Positions 53,420 through 62,673 of a stretch of 64,000 bases of DNA are shown here, in pieces. Source of the stretch: Holophagales bacterium (GTDB lineage Bacteria; Acidobacteriota; Thermoanaerobaculia; Multivoradales; Multivoraceae); the NCBI GenBank assembly GCA_009845425.1, contig VXZQ01000007.1, positions 351,743 to 415,742 on the forward strand, in the 5' to 3' direction. A model generated the notes under the pieces. The model was not told the DNA's origin. It did not search any database and saw only the letters and a program-made list of their open reading frames with translations. A program made the translations under genes and the position numbers. The stretch's first letter is position 1. The number at the start of each line of letters is the position of its first letter.

Positions 53420-53913
53420 GCCAAGAGGTCGTCGCCGACACGGGTCCGCTCATCGCCTTGGCACATGTCGGGAAGCTCGACCTGCTTCGACGGCTCTATG
53501 GCCGAGTCACCGTGCCGAAGTCCGTGGTGTCCGAACTTGCGATCGGCTCCAGCCGTCCCGGCGTTGGGGCTCTGGAGGCCGCCCTGTGCGCAGGCTGGCT
53601 TTCGTGTCAGGAGGTTTCGGATTCCGGCCTGCTGAAGGAGTTGCGCAGGTTGCTCGGCCCGGGAGAGGCCGAGGCCATCGCGTTGGCGTTGGAGGAGAGA
53701 GCGCGTTTCCTTCTCATTGATGATGCGCGCGGGCGAAGACTCGCCCGTGACCGTGGCGTTTCGGTTGTGGGCGTGGCCGGCGTACTCCTCGCGGCGAAGG
53801 CCCGCGACGAACTCTCAACGGTCGGCTCGACTCTGCAAGACCTGTCGAATGCCGGATACCGCCTTTCGCCGCGGCTGATTGCCGACGTGTTGGCGGCCGC
53901 CGGGGAGGAGTGA
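53416..53913 (+). CDS. DUF3368 PIN-like toxin
   Basis: A 165-residue PIN-fold toxin of the DUF3368 type. Acidic residues: D9 in VVADTGPLIALAHVGKLDLL, E44 in PKSVVSELAIG, E80-E82 in GPGEAEAIALAL, and D99-D100 in LLIDDARGRRLARDRGV. Proteins of this family are predicted RNases held in check by the adjacent UPF0175/Phd antitoxin. The overlap with the antitoxin gene and the family pairing make a type II toxin-antitoxin system. The RNA target is unknown. Confidence 0.88.
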   Translation: MSQEVVADTGPLIALAHVGKLDLLRRLYGRVTVPKSVVSELAIGSSRPGVGALEAALCAGWLSCQEVSDSGLLKELRRLLGPGEAEAIALALEERARFLLIDDARGRRLARDRGVSVVGVAGVLLAAKARDELSTVGSTLQDLSNAGYRLSPRLIADVLAAAGEE

Positions 53914-53925
53914 GTCGTCGCCGGG

Positions 53926-54336
53926 TCAGTCCTCGTCGCCGCCGAGGCTGCACATGCCGTTGCCTTTGGCGGCAATGTAGAGGAACACGAAGCAGAAGAG
54001 AACAGCGGGCTCCCCGCGGTTCACCAGCGGGAACAGGTAGTGGAGGATGTCGGGGTTCTCGACCGGCCGGAACACATGGCCGATGAAGTAGGCGAAGGCC
54101 ATCAGGCCGCTGGCCAGGAAGGCGACCGGACGGGTGAACAGACCGACCATGATCAGGGCGCCGCCGATCAGCTCGATCGGCCCCGCGATGTAGAGGATGA
54201 AGCTCGGGGCGCCTTCGGGAGTCGGCAGCGGGAAGCCCAGGAGTTTCTGCGCCCCGTGCCACAGGAAGAGGAAGCCGGCGACGATGCGCATCGCGGCGTA
54301 GGTCTGGGGCTGGCAGTTCTTGAGCGAGTCGAGCAT
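53926..54336 (-). CDS. DoxX-family membrane protein
   Basis: A 136-residue protein with four membrane helices. Typical DoxX sequence: MRIVAGFLFLWHGAQKLLGF, LYIAGPIELIGGALIMVGLF, RPVAFLASGLMAFAYFIGHV and AVLFCFVFLYIAAKGNGM. DoxX relatives are found in redox-stress complexes and in thiosulfate-quinone oxidoreductase, but most stand-alone members are uncharacterised. It converges with the toxin gene 13 bases away. Confidence 0.88.
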   Translation of the reverse strand: MLDSLKNCQPQTYAAMRIVAGFLFLWHGAQKLLGFPLPTPEGAPSFILYIAGPIELIGGALIMVGLFTRPVAFLASGLMAFAYFIGHVFRPVENPDILHYLFPLVNRGEPAVLFCFVFLYIAAKGNGMCSLGGDED

Positions 54337-54369
54337 CGCGTTCCTCCCTGGGCTGTTCGTGGTGTGGGG

Positions 54370-55191
54370 CTAGCCTAGCGTCCGGTGCGACGCGTCGAGC
54401 GGAGACACCAGTTCTTCGTCACGGGAGGCGACGAGAAGCCGATGCGGCCGGTCCTTGATCAGGCTGCGCTCGAAGGGGGCGATGCGGAACGCCCAGTTCC
54501 GGAGCGCCGGGAACTCCTCGAAGTTTCGGTGGATCGTGAAGATGCCGACGGTCCGGTCGTGTGAGATCGCCTCGAACTCGCGCCAGAAGTCGGCGAGCGA
54601 CCAGTGGAAGCCGGCGGCGTAGAAGGAGTAGACGACATCGTAGGGTCCAGGCAGGGCGTCGAGACGGTGGTTCAGTTCGTGGGCGTCGAAGATGCGGAAG
54701 TTCGGCACCTCGTTGTGTTCCAGCACCTGGCGCAGCGTCGTGAGATCGCCGCAGAAGGAGCGATCGGTGCGTTCCCCGCTGCGTGGATAGTCGATCCGGG
54801 GACCGTCGCCGTCGTAGAGGTGGAACTCGGTGTCGTTCCAGTCGAACGCGCGCCGGAGGAAGGCGGTCGAGCGACCCAGGCCGCAGCCGATGTCGAGCGT
54901 CTTCGCTGGGGCCTGCATGGAGCGAAGCACGGGCTCCACGGCGTCGAACTCGCCCCAGCACGACCCGTTCTGGGTCAGTTCCCAGAACGACCGCGAGGAC
55001 TCTCCGGGTTCGAGGTGGAACTGCGGCGACAGGCGGGAGATCGCCGCCACCATCTCCGCCGTCATCGGAGGCGACCGGAAGTGTCGTTCCCGATCCCGGA
55101 AGCGCGGGTGGATGTCGGCCGCCGATAGCTCGCGACCGGTGCGCTTGCGCCACTCCGCGCGCAGTCGGGGCAGGAGGAAGGAGAAGTTCAT
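54370..55191 (-). CDS. SAM-dependent methyltransferase-like protein
   Basis: A 273-residue protein starting MNFSFLLPRLRAEWRK. The SAM-binding motif I is AKTLDIGCGLGRSTAFLRRAF near residue 105. The second acidic strand FHLYDGDGPRIDY and PYDVVYSFYAAGFHW agree with a class I Rossmann methyltransferase. The N-terminal ~90 residues are a family-specific cap (ELTQNGSCWGEFDAVEPVLR). The substrate is unknown. The preferred start excludes 17 upstream codons that lack a ribosome site. Confidence 0.75.
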   Translation of the reverse strand: MNFSFLLPRLRAEWRKRTGRELSAADIHPRFRDRERHFRSPPMTAEMVAAISRLSPQFHLEPGESSRSFWELTQNGSCWGEFDAVEPVLRSMQAPAKTLDIGCGLGRSTAFLRRAFDWNDTEFHLYDGDGPRIDYPRSGERTDRSFCGDLTTLRQVLEHNEVPNFRIFDAHELNHRLDALPGPYDVVYSFYAAGFHWSLADFWREFEAISHDRTVGIFTIHRNFEEFPALRNWAFRIAPFERSLIKDRPHRLLVASRDEELVSPLDASHRTLG

Positions 55192-55222
55192 TCGGTGTCT
55201 TCGACGCGTCGACTGTCGGTGC

Positions 55223-55240
55223 GCCGGCCTTCTGGCCGGC
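55223..55240. repeat. hairpin, second copy of a GGCC-AGAA-GGCC element
   Basis: GCCGGCC-TTCT-GGCCGGC is a perfect 7-base stem with a tetraloop. On the other strand it reads with AGAA, like the hairpin at 17101-17118. Flanking GGCGCAC also resembles the 17 kb copy. It lies between the methyltransferase start and the tricorn stop and could also end tricorn transcription. Confidence 0.5.
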
Positions 55241-55261
55241 ATCCGGTTCTGGGGCCTTCTC

Positions 55262-58200
55262 CTACGGACGTACCCGGATCGGGAAGGGCGGCTTCACTGG
55301 CTCGGCGGGCGGGTTCGCCTCCAGTTGCTCAAGAACGATCTCGATCGCCTTCTCGAGCTGCGGGTCGCGGCCGGCGATGATGTCCGCGGGCCACTGCTCG
55401 ACGTCGATGTCGGGCGGCACGCCGACGTTCTCGACCACGAAGCCGTCCTCGGTCCAGATCGCCAGGTCCGGGGCGGTGACGAAGCCGCCGTCCATCAGGA
55501 CGGGGAAGCCGAGCGTGCCGACCAGACCGCCCCAGGTCCGCTTGCCGACCAGCGGGCCGAGGCCGAGCTTGCGGAACATCCACGGCAGCAGGTCGCCGCC
55601 GGAACCGGCCGTCTCGTCGATGATCATGACCTTCGGCCCCAGGATGGCCGCGCTTGGAGTGCGGAAGTCGGCGCCGTAGCGGGTTGCCCAGTGGCTGATG
55701 TACGGGCGTCTGAGGTGGTCGATGTAGTAGTCCGCTACCTGGCCGCCGCCGTTGAAGCGCTCGTCGACGATCAGGGCCTGCTTGTGGACCTGCGGGAAGA
55801 AGTAGCGCTTGAAGTAGGTGTGGCCGAGGGTGGTCGTGTTCGGCACATAGACGTAGGCGACCCGGCCGTCGGTGGCCTCGTCGACCTTGGCCAGGTTGCC
55901 CTCGACCCACTCCCGGTTGCGGAGCGCCGACTCGTTCGCGATCGGGACCACGGACACGGTGCGTGAGCCGGAGCCGTCCGCGTTCGGACCGACCGTGATG
56001 TCCGTGATCTTGCCGGCGGTGTTCTCGAAGCGCGCGAAGACGTTGTCCGCGGCTTCGAGGTCGACGCCGTTGACGGCAAGCAGGTACTCGCCGGCGGCAA
56101 CGGAGACGCCCGGCTCGGTGAGTGGCGCCCGCAGTTCGGGGTTCCAGTTCAGGCCGCCAAGGACGTGGGCGAAACGGTACCGGCCGTCGGTGACCTCGAA
56201 GTCGGCGCCGAGCAGCCCGCCGCCGACGCGTTCCGGGTCGGCTCGCCGGTCGCCGCCCCCGACTCGGTGGTGGCCGACCGCGATCTCGCTGCACATCCAG
56301 CGCAGCACCTTGTTCAGGTCGGCGCGGGTGGCGATGTCGGCCAGGAAGCCGCTGTACTTCTCGGCCATCGCGGGCCAGTCGGCCCCGTGCATGCCGGGGT
56401 CGTAGAAGTAGTCGCGGTTGATCCGCCAGACCTCGTCGTAGATCTGCTTCCACTCGGCCCGGGGATCGATGCGGACCGTCAGCTTGTCGACCGGGATCGC
56501 GCTCTCTCCGCGGTCGATCTTGCCGCCGGCGTTGGCGATGCCGAAGTCGTTCTGGCCGGCGTAGAGCAGCTTCTTGCCGTCGGCGCTCAGCGAGAAGCCT
56601 CCGACGCCGGAGAGCAGCACCGTTTCCTCGCGATCCTCCAGGTTGAAGAGGACGAGATCGCCGCCACCCCCGCCGAACCGGCCCGCGGGCTGCGAGCGGA
56701 GGTAGTAGAGCTTGCCCGCTTCGCCGGCCTCCAGGTTGCTGTAGCCGCCGGCCTGGACGGGCAGGGCGAGGATGCGCTGGTTGAGGCCCTCGAAATCGAT
56801 TTCGACCCTGAGCCCTTTGGCGTCTTCACCGTCGCCATCGGCTTCCGTTTCGGCCTTGGTGTCGTCGCCTTCCTCGGCCTCCACCTCGCCTTCGTCCGAC
56901 ACGACGGCCTCCTCGTCGCTCTCCGCGGCAAGCGGCGATTCGCCGTCCTGGCGCAGGACCGCGAGATAGATCGCACTCGACAGTTCCATGTCCGCGTTCG
57001 ACATGGCGAACCAGTGCTTGACCGGTCCGGCGTCGGTCGAGGCGCGGAAGTACAGATAGTCGCCGCTCCGGTCGAAGACGGGCTCGCCGACTTCGCTCAG
57101 CCCGTCGGTCACCGGGTGGGATGTCTCTGCTTCCACGTCGTAGACGAACACCTGCTGCATGTAGGAGCGGGTGTTCAACGTGTAGGCGACGTACCGTGAA
57201 TCCGGCGCCCAGGAGTGGCCGGGCCGGGGCGGGAAGGAGGGGCCGTAGTAGTACTCGCTTGCCACTTTCGCCACGTCGCCGCTATCGAGATCGATGACGA
57301 ACAGCGTCATCGAGTTGTCGACGTAACTGATCCTCTCGCCGTCGGGCGACCACTCGGGGCCGTGGTAGAAGCCGCTGCCGCCGCGTTCGCCGCCCAGCTC
57401 GTAGCGGCGAACGTCGCCGCTCTCCTGGTCGCGGACGTGGAGTCCGTACTCGCCGCCCTGGTCCGAGAAGAAGGCGATGCTTCTGCCGTCGGGTGACCAC
57501 GACGGATCGCGCTCGTGGACGCCGGGAGTCCGGGTCAGGTTGCGGGCGTCCCCCTTCTTGGCCGGCAGGGTCAGCAGCTCGCCCCGATAGCCGAACACGG
57601 CGCGGGCGCCGGTGGGCGAGATGGACGCGCTCCGGATGTTCTCAGGCCCTTCGACCCAGCGGGACCTGGTCTCGGTCAGGTCGGCCGCGACGCCGATTCG
57701 CAGGCGCTCATGGCGGTCCGAGGCGGGATCGTAGACGTGCAGGTAGCCGGCCTGTTCGTAGATCACCGTGTCGGCGGACCCCGAGAGATCCTCGACGTGG
57801 AAGTCCTCGAACTCGGAATGCCGGACGATCTCGCCGCTGCCCGTGTCGAAGGAATAGAGGTTGAACTCGCCGTCCCGGTCGGAGCGGAAGAAGACCCGGT
57901 TGCCGATCCAGGTCGGGTTCGTGTCGTTCGAACGGCCTTCGGGTTGCGGGATCGTCTGTACCGAGTGATCGCCGGTGTCGTAGATCCAGATGCGGGAAGT
58001 CGTGCCGCCGCGGTAGTTCTTCCACTGCTGGAAACGCTCCGGCGTCGGGATGTAGGCGATGCGGCGGCCGTCGGACGAATAGCTGGCGCGCAACCCATGC
58101 GGGATCGGCAGCTTCTCGGGCAATCCGCCGGTCAGCGGCACGGTGAAGAGCTGGAAGTGACGGTTCGTGAACATGCTGCGCTGGGAAGCGAACAGCACGG

Positions 58201-58591
58201 CCGAACCGTCGACGGTGAAGCCCTGGACCAGATCGGCGCCCGGATGCCAGGTGAGCCGCTTCGGCTCACCGCCCGCGGCGGGCATGACGAAGACGTCAAT
58301 GTTGCCGTCGTACTCGGCGCTGAACGCGACCAGAGTACCGTCGGGAGAGAAGCGGGGGCCGGTCTCCGTCCCCTCGTGGGAGGTGAGCCGCCGCGCACCG
58401 GAACCGTCGCGGCCGGCGATCCACAGGTCGCCGGCATAGGCGAACGCCACGTGATCGGCGCTCACCGCGGGCTGGGACAGCAGTCTCGTGTCCGTGACGT
58501 CGATCGCGTGAAGGGCGGGCGCCAGCGTGCCGGTCGCGATCGCGAGGATGGCAGGGGTCAGAAAGCGGATTCTGTTCGCGGTTGGATTCAT
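55262..58591 (-). CDS. tricorn-type S41 protease
   Basis: An 1109-residue exported protease. Signal peptide near residues 8-30. Two beta-propellers of WD/TolB-like repeats follow (e.g. RFSPDGTLVAFSAEYDGNID, PSWSPDGRSIAFFSDQGG). An acidic low-complexity insert lies near residue 550-600 (DEEAVVSDEGEVEAEEGDD). A PDZ-like segment precedes the S41 core, with the serine in IDETAGSGGDLLPW, VDERFNGGGQVADYY and a histidine region SEIAVGHHRVGG. Tricorn enzymes are large peptidases that process peptides; the signal suggests a periplasmic or surface role here. The start used is MNPTANRIRFL, ATG 58591. Confidence 0.92.
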   Translation of the reverse strand: MNPTANRIRFLTPAILAIATGTLAPALHAIDVTDTRLLSQPAVSADHVAFAYAGDLWIAGRDGSGARRLTSHEGTETGPRFSPDGTLVAFSAEYDGNIDVFVMPAAGGEPKRLTWHPGADLVQGFTVDGSAVLFASQRSMFTNRHFQLFTVPLTGGLPEKLPIPHGLRASYSSDGRRIAYIPTPERFQQWKNYRGGTTSRIWIYDTGDHSVQTIPQPEGRSNDTNPTWIGNRVFFRSDRDGEFNLYSFDTGSGEIVRHSEFEDFHVEDLSGSADTVIYEQAGYLHVYDPASDRHERLRIGVAADLTETRSRWVEGPENIRSASISPTGARAVFGYRGELLTLPAKKGDARNLTRTPGVHERDPSWSPDGRSIAFFSDQGGEYGLHVRDQESGDVRRYELGGERGGSGFYHGPEWSPDGERISYVDNSMTLFVIDLDSGDVAKVASEYYYGPSFPPRPGHSWAPDSRYVAYTLNTRSYMQQVFVYDVEAETSHPVTDGLSEVGEPVFDRSGDYLYFRASTDAGPVKHWFAMSNADMELSSAIYLAVLRQDGESPLAAESDEEAVVSDEGEVEAEEGDDTKAETEADGDGEDAKGLRVEIDFEGLNQRILALPVQAGGYSNLEAGEAGKLYYLRSQPAGRFGGGGGDLVLFNLEDREETVLLSGVGGFSLSADGKKLLYAGQNDFGIANAGGKIDRGESAIPVDKLTVRIDPRAEWKQIYDEVWRINRDYFYDPGMHGADWPAMAEKYSGFLADIATRADLNKVLRWMCSEIAVGHHRVGGGDRRADPERVGGGLLGADFEVTDGRYRFAHVLGGLNWNPELRAPLTEPGVSVAAGEYLLAVNGVDLEAADNVFARFENTAGKITDITVGPNADGSGSRTVSVVPIANESALRNREWVEGNLAKVDEATDGRVAYVYVPNTTTLGHTYFKRYFFPQVHKQALIVDERFNGGGQVADYYIDHLRRPYISHWATRYGADFRTPSAAILGPKVMIIDETAGSGGDLLPWMFRKLGLGPLVGKRTWGGLVGTLGFPVLMDGGFVTAPDLAIWTEDGFVVENVGVPPDIDVEQWPADIIAGRDPQLEKAIEIVLEQLEANPPAEPVKPPFPIRVRP

Positions 58592-58649
58592 GTCGGTCCC
58601 TCGCAAGTCGGGTCGGTCTGGCCGGTTCGGCGGCTGGTACTCTGCCACG

Positions 58650-59609
58650 ATGCGTAACAAGAAAGTCGGATCTCCTGATGCTGGCCGGATTCCGCGCCGG
58701 CAGTTCCTCACCGGAGGCGCGGCGGCGGCAACGGCGCTTGCCGTCGGCGCGGCTCCCGGGGCGTCCGCCGCGCGTGCCGCGCAGCCTGCAGGCGGAGGCG
58801 CATTCCAGCTCAAGTACGCGCCCCACTTCGGGATGTTCCGGCACCACGCCGGTAACGACCACATCGACCAGCTCCGCTTCATGCACGACGAGGGGTTTCG
58901 GGCTCTCGAGGACAACGGCATGGGCGGCCGCGAGCCGGCGCTCCAGGAGAAGATCGCCGCGGAGCTGGACCGCCTGGGAATGGAGATGGGCGTGTTCGTC
59001 GCTCACACCTCGTGGGGTGGAACGAGCTTCGTTTCGGACGATCCGACAGCCCGCGAGGCGATCGAGGCCGACATGAGAAAGGCGGTCGAGATCGGGAAGA
59101 GGGTGAACGCGACGTGGTGCACCGTCGTGCCGGGCCAGCTCGACCCGGGTCTCGAGTGGGAATACCAGACCGCCAACGTGATCGAGAACCTGAAACGGGC
59201 AGCCGCGATCCTCGAGCCGGCCGGACTCGTGGCGGTGCTCGAGCCGCTCAATCACTGGACGAACCACCCCGGCGTCTTCCTGACCGGGATTCCTCAGGCG
59301 TACCAGATCTGCAAGGCGGTCGGATCGCCCTCCGTCAAGATCCTCGACGACCTCTACCACCAGCAGATCACCGAGGGGAACCTGATCCCGAATCTCGACC
59401 GGGCGTGGGACGAAATCGCCTACATCCAGGTCGGCGACAACCCGGGGCGCAAGGAGCCGACCACGGGCGAGATCAACTACCTCAACGTCTTCCGGCACCT
59501 GAAGAGCAAGGGCTTCGACGGCATCGTCGGCATGGAGCACGGCAACTCGAAGCCGGGCCGGGAGGGCGAGCGGGCCGTGATCGACGCTTACCGGGAGTGC
59601 GACGCCTGA
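58650..59609 (+). CDS. hydroxypyruvate isomerase-like TIM-barrel protein, Tat-exported
   Basis: A 319-residue protein. A twin-arginine signal (RRQFLTGGAAAATALAVGAA) leads into a xylose-isomerase-like TIM barrel: LKYAPHFGMFRHHAGNDHID, QLRFMHDEGFRALEDNGM, LVAVLEPLNHW and DEIAYIQVGDNPGRKEPTTG with GIVGMEHG. The EPLN, D-x-YH (DDLYHQQ), and QVGDxPGR blocks are those of hydroxypyruvate isomerase relatives. The Tat signal points to a periplasmic role in sugar-acid metabolism. It diverges from tricorn and overlaps the next gene by four bases (CTGA). Confidence 0.87.
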   Translation: MRNKKVGSPDAGRIPRRQFLTGGAAAATALAVGAAPGASAARAAQPAGGGAFQLKYAPHFGMFRHHAGNDHIDQLRFMHDEGFRALEDNGMGGREPALQEKIAAELDRLGMEMGVFVAHTSWGGTSFVSDDPTAREAIEADMRKAVEIGKRVNATWCTVVPGQLDPGLEWEYQTANVIENLKRAAAILEPAGLVAVLEPLNHWTNHPGVFLTGIPQAYQICKAVGSPSVKILDDLYHQQITEGNLIPNLDRAWDEIAYIQVGDNPGRKEPTTGEINYLNVFRHLKSKGFDGIVGMEHGNSKPGREGERAVIDAYRECDA

Positions 59610-60595
59610 AGGCTGCAGCCTTCCTCCTTCGGTTCGGTGGCGCGCTTGCCGTCGCGGCACTCCCGTGGCCGGGGACGGCCGAGGCGCAGCCGAGGACGCT
59701 GTGGGGCGACCCGGACCTGCAGGGAATCTGGACCAGCGCCACCCTGACTCCGCTCGAACGCCCGGAGGCGATGGCCGGTCGGGAGTCGTTGAGCGAGTCG
59801 GAGGCGTCAGAACTGGAGCGGACCACGGTCGAGAGCAGGATCGCCGCGGACGGCACCTCCCGGCCGGGAAGCGTCGGCGGCTACAACCTGGTCTGGATGG
59901 ACGCGTCGACCCGCGTGGACGCGCAACGCCGCACCTCGCTCATCGTCGATCCGCCGGACGGCCGGATCCCGTGGACGGCCGCGGCGCGCAAGGCGAGCAG
60001 AGTGGAGCTGGCGCGCTACGGCAACGGACCGTATCTGGACCACACCGATCTCGACACCGGCGAGCGCTGCATCACGGACGGCCTGCCGCTGATGGTCCCG
60101 ATCCAGCCCTACAACATGAACTTCCTGATCCTGCAGACCCCGGACGCGGTCGTCATGCTGCACGAGATGTACCACGAACTCCGGATCGTGCCGCTCGATA
60201 GCCGGCCGCACCTGCCGGAGACGATCGGGCTCTGGCTGGGCGACTCCCGCGGCCGCTGGGAGGGCGACACCCTGGTCGTCGAGACGACGAACATCGCCGA
60301 CAAGACGGAGTACCACTGGAGCCGCCTGTGGCGGGCGGCGCGGCCGACGCTCCGGCTCGTCGAGCGCTTCAGGCGCATCGACGAGCGGACGATCGACTAC
60401 CGGTTCACGGTCGAGGATCCGACGATGTTCACGGCCGCCTGGACGGTGTCGGCGCCGCTGACGAACGACCAGGCGTCACGGGGAGTGACCGTAGGCGGGC
60501 TGTTCGAGTTCGCCTGCCACGAGGGCAACCGGGCGGTCACGAACGTGCTGAGCGGCGCCCGGGCCGAAGAGACCCGGGCCGCCGCGGAGAACTGA
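59606..60595 (+). CDS. secreted protein of unknown function
   Basis: A 329-residue exported protein. No ATG, GTG or TTG is suitable. CTG 59606 overlaps the upstream stop by four bases, has GGGAG about eight bases before it, and gives a clean signal peptide (LLRFGGALAVAALPWPGTAEAQ). The mature part starts LWGDPDLQGIWTSATLTPLE, a motif seen in many secreted proteins of Acidobacteriota-like genomes, and continues with LMVPIQPYNMNFLILQTPD, LGDSRGRWEGDTLVVETTNI and RFTVEDPTMFTAAWTV. No enzymatic activity is known to me. It is co-translated with the isomerase-like gene. Confidence 0.72.
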   Translation: MKAAAFLLRFGGALAVAALPWPGTAEAQPRTLWGDPDLQGIWTSATLTPLERPEAMAGRESLSESEASELERTTVESRIAADGTSRPGSVGGYNLVWMDASTRVDAQRRTSLIVDPPDGRIPWTAAARKASRVELARYGNGPYLDHTDLDTGERCITDGLPLMVPIQPYNMNFLILQTPDAVVMLHEMYHELRIVPLDSRPHLPETIGLWLGDSRGRWEGDTLVVETTNIADKTEYHWSRLWRAARPTLRLVERFRRIDERTIDYRFTVEDPTMFTAAWTVSAPLTNDQASRGVTVGGLFEFACHEGNRAVTNVLSGARAEETRAAAEN

Positions 60596-60607
60596 GACAG
60601 GCGAGAC

Positions 60608-61216
60608 CTACTGGCCGACGCCGAAGGGCAGAACGCCCATCTGGTTGTCCCACATCACGACGATCGCGCCGCCGGCGTCCGAGACGCCGGAGAACAGGAT
60701 CGTCAACTGGTCGATGGAGAACTCCTCCGTCGAGGTCATCATCGGCGCTCGGACGACGTCCTGCTCCGGGTTGTAGCCGTAGGCGCCCCAGGTCAGGCCT
60801 TCCGCCATCTTGGCTTGGTCGAAGGTCTCCATGTAGCCCTGCTTCGAGATGATCGCGGTCCAGGCGCCGTCCTTCAGATCGATGAACAGGCTGTACTCGC
60901 CTGCGGGGACCGTTGTGCCGCCGATCGTCAGGTCGGCCTCGGTGTTGATCCGGGTCGTCACGTTCGCGCCGGCGCGCCAGACGGGACCGCCCGCGAGAAG
61001 CGTCTGCCCGTACTCTTCGCCGGAGCCGAAGATGCCGGTGCGGCCACGCAGGATGGGCCGGCTGTAGGTGATGTCGATCCAGGCGTCGCCGATCTGGGTC
61101 GAGGCGGCACCCTCGGGGCTGGCGGGCCGTTCGCCCTGGGCCGCGGCGGGTGCGAAGCCGATCACCGCGAGGCACAGGCTGAGGATGAGAACGCGGCAGG
61201 CAGTCTGTCGGTACAT
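60608..61216 (-). CDS. DUF2911 secreted protein
   Basis: A 202-residue exported protein with a signal ending PAAAQG. It shows the DUF2911 pattern: WIDITYSRPILRGRTGIFG, TLLAGGPVWRAGANVTTRIN, LTIGGTTVPAGEYSLFIDLK and WTAIISKQGY. The fold is predicted beta-sandwich. Its function is unknown. Genes of this family are frequent in Bacteroidota and Acidobacteriota. It is divergent from the cytochrome/copper protein and converges with the unknown secreted gene 12 bases away. Confidence 0.88.
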   Translation of the reverse strand: MYRQTACRVLILSLCLAVIGFAPAAAQGERPASPEGAASTQIGDAWIDITYSRPILRGRTGIFGSGEEYGQTLLAGGPVWRAGANVTTRINTEADLTIGGTTVPAGEYSLFIDLKDGAWTAIISKQGYMETFDQAKMAEGLTWGAYGYNPEQDVVRAPMMTSTEEFSIDQLTILFSGVSDAGGAIVVMWDNQMGVLPFGVGQ

Positions 61217-61350
61217 TGTCGCTGAGTCTCCTGAAGTTTGGGACAGCTGGTTCTTTAGCGAACGCGGACTCTAGCAGCCCTTGACGGCAGCCGTGCCGCG
61301 TCTAGCCAACAGGGTGTGAAGTAGTCTTCGATGGGTCAGATGAGGCCGTC

Positions 61351-62673
61351 ATGATGCGCTCGTTTCCGATCGTTTCGCTTCTCCGCCGAGCCGTCGGGAT
61401 GGTGGCGGCCACCCTGGTCGCGTCCTTCTCCGCGGCTGCGTTCGCCGTCCCCGCCGCTGGCGCCGACAGCGACGCGGTGGTCTTCAGCCGCGACGTGGCG
61501 CCGATCCTGATGCGCCACTGCGTCGGCTGCCACCGGCCGGGCGAGATCGCGCCGATGTCGCTCCTGACCTACCGGGAGGCGCGGCCCTGGGCCCGCTCGA
61601 TCCGGCGCGTCGTCGTCAACGGCGAAATGCCGCCGTGGTTCGCGAACCCGGAGCACGGCGTCTGGGCGAACGACGCCCGGCTGAGCAGGGACGAGATCGA
61701 GACGATCGTTGCCTGGGTCGATGGCGGCGCTACGCCCGGCGATCCGGCGCTGATGCCCGAGCCGCCTCGGTTCAGGGATGGCTGGCAGGTGGGCGAGCCG
61801 GACCACGTGATCGAACTGCCGCCGGTAACCGTGCCGGCGAACGGGCCGGACCTGGCTCCCACACAGCTCGTGCGGCTGGACATCCCGGAGCGTCGCTGGG
61901 TGCGGGCCGTGGAGTTCCAGCCCGGCGACCGCACCGTGAATCACCACCAGATCGTCTTCAGGGGTGGATTCAGCGGGACGGGTTCGCCTGGCGGCGAGGA
62001 GCGGCCGGTCGGTGACCGGCAGCGCGGGAAAGCCGGCACCGTCGACGTGAACATCTTCGCGGTCTGGGCGGCCGGGGCGGCGCCGACCGTGTTCCCTGAC
62101 GGCGCCGGACGCTGGGTGGACCCCGGGGAACTGCTGATGATCAACCAGCACTACCATCCGAACGGCGACTCGGAACGTACCGACAGGACCCGGATCGGCC
62201 TCTACTTCGGCGAGGGTCCGCTGGAGATCGAGGTGGAGGCGATCTTCGCGAGCAGGATGGACTTCACGATCCCGGCCGGCGCCCCGAACCATCGAATCGT
62301 GACCCGCCACGAACTCGGGAAGGACTCGCGGATCGTGTCCTACTTCCCGCACATGCACATGCGCGGCCGGGCGATGTCGTTCATCGCGGTCTACCCGGAC
62401 GGCCGCCGCGAGATCCTCCTCGACGTGCCGGAGTTCGACTTCGACTGGCAACTCTTCTACTACCCGGAGGCGCCGCACCTGCTGCCGGCGGGGAGCGTGG
62501 TCGAGGTCGTGGCGCACTACGACAACTCGGCGGGGAACCCCGACAATCCGGATCCGACCCGCGATGTCGGCTTCGGCTTTCGGTCGACGGACGAGATGAT
62601 GGTCGGCATCTTCGAGCTGATCGAAGTCGGTCCGGGTGAGAGCGCGGAGTCGGTGCCGACCGGCGGCGAGTGA
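61351..62673 (+). CDS. cytochrome c fused to copper monooxygenase-like domain
   Basis: A 440-residue exported protein. ATG 61351 (or 61354) has GAGG five bases upstream. After the signal (~residue 38) comes a c-type haem motif C57-VG-C60-H61 in the planctomycete-type arrangement (FSRDVAPILMRHCVGCHRPG, then GEMPPWFANPEHG). The rest resembles PHM/dopamine-beta-monooxygenase copper domains, with histidine motifs NHHQIV, NQHYHPNGD and PHMHMRGRAM. The combination suggests an electron-fed copper monooxygenase in the periplasm. The substrate is unknown. It overlaps the VOC gene by four bases (GTGA). Confidence 0.87.
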   Translation: MMRSFPIVSLLRRAVGMVAATLVASFSAAAFAVPAAGADSDAVVFSRDVAPILMRHCVGCHRPGEIAPMSLLTYREARPWARSIRRVVVNGEMPPWFANPEHGVWANDARLSRDEIETIVAWVDGGATPGDPALMPEPPRFRDGWQVGEPDHVIELPPVTVPANGPDLAPTQLVRLDIPERRWVRAVEFQPGDRTVNHHQIVFRGGFSGTGSPGGEERPVGDRQRGKAGTVDVNIFAVWAAGAAPTVFPDGAGRWVDPGELLMINQHYHPNGDSERTDRTRIGLYFGEGPLEIEVEAIFASRMDFTIPAGAPNHRIVTRHELGKDSRIVSYFPHMHMRGRAMSFIAVYPDGRREILLDVPEFDFDWQLFYYPEAPHLLPAGSVVEVVAHYDNSAGNPDNPDPTRDVGFGFRSTDEMMVGIFELIEVGPGESAESVPTGGE

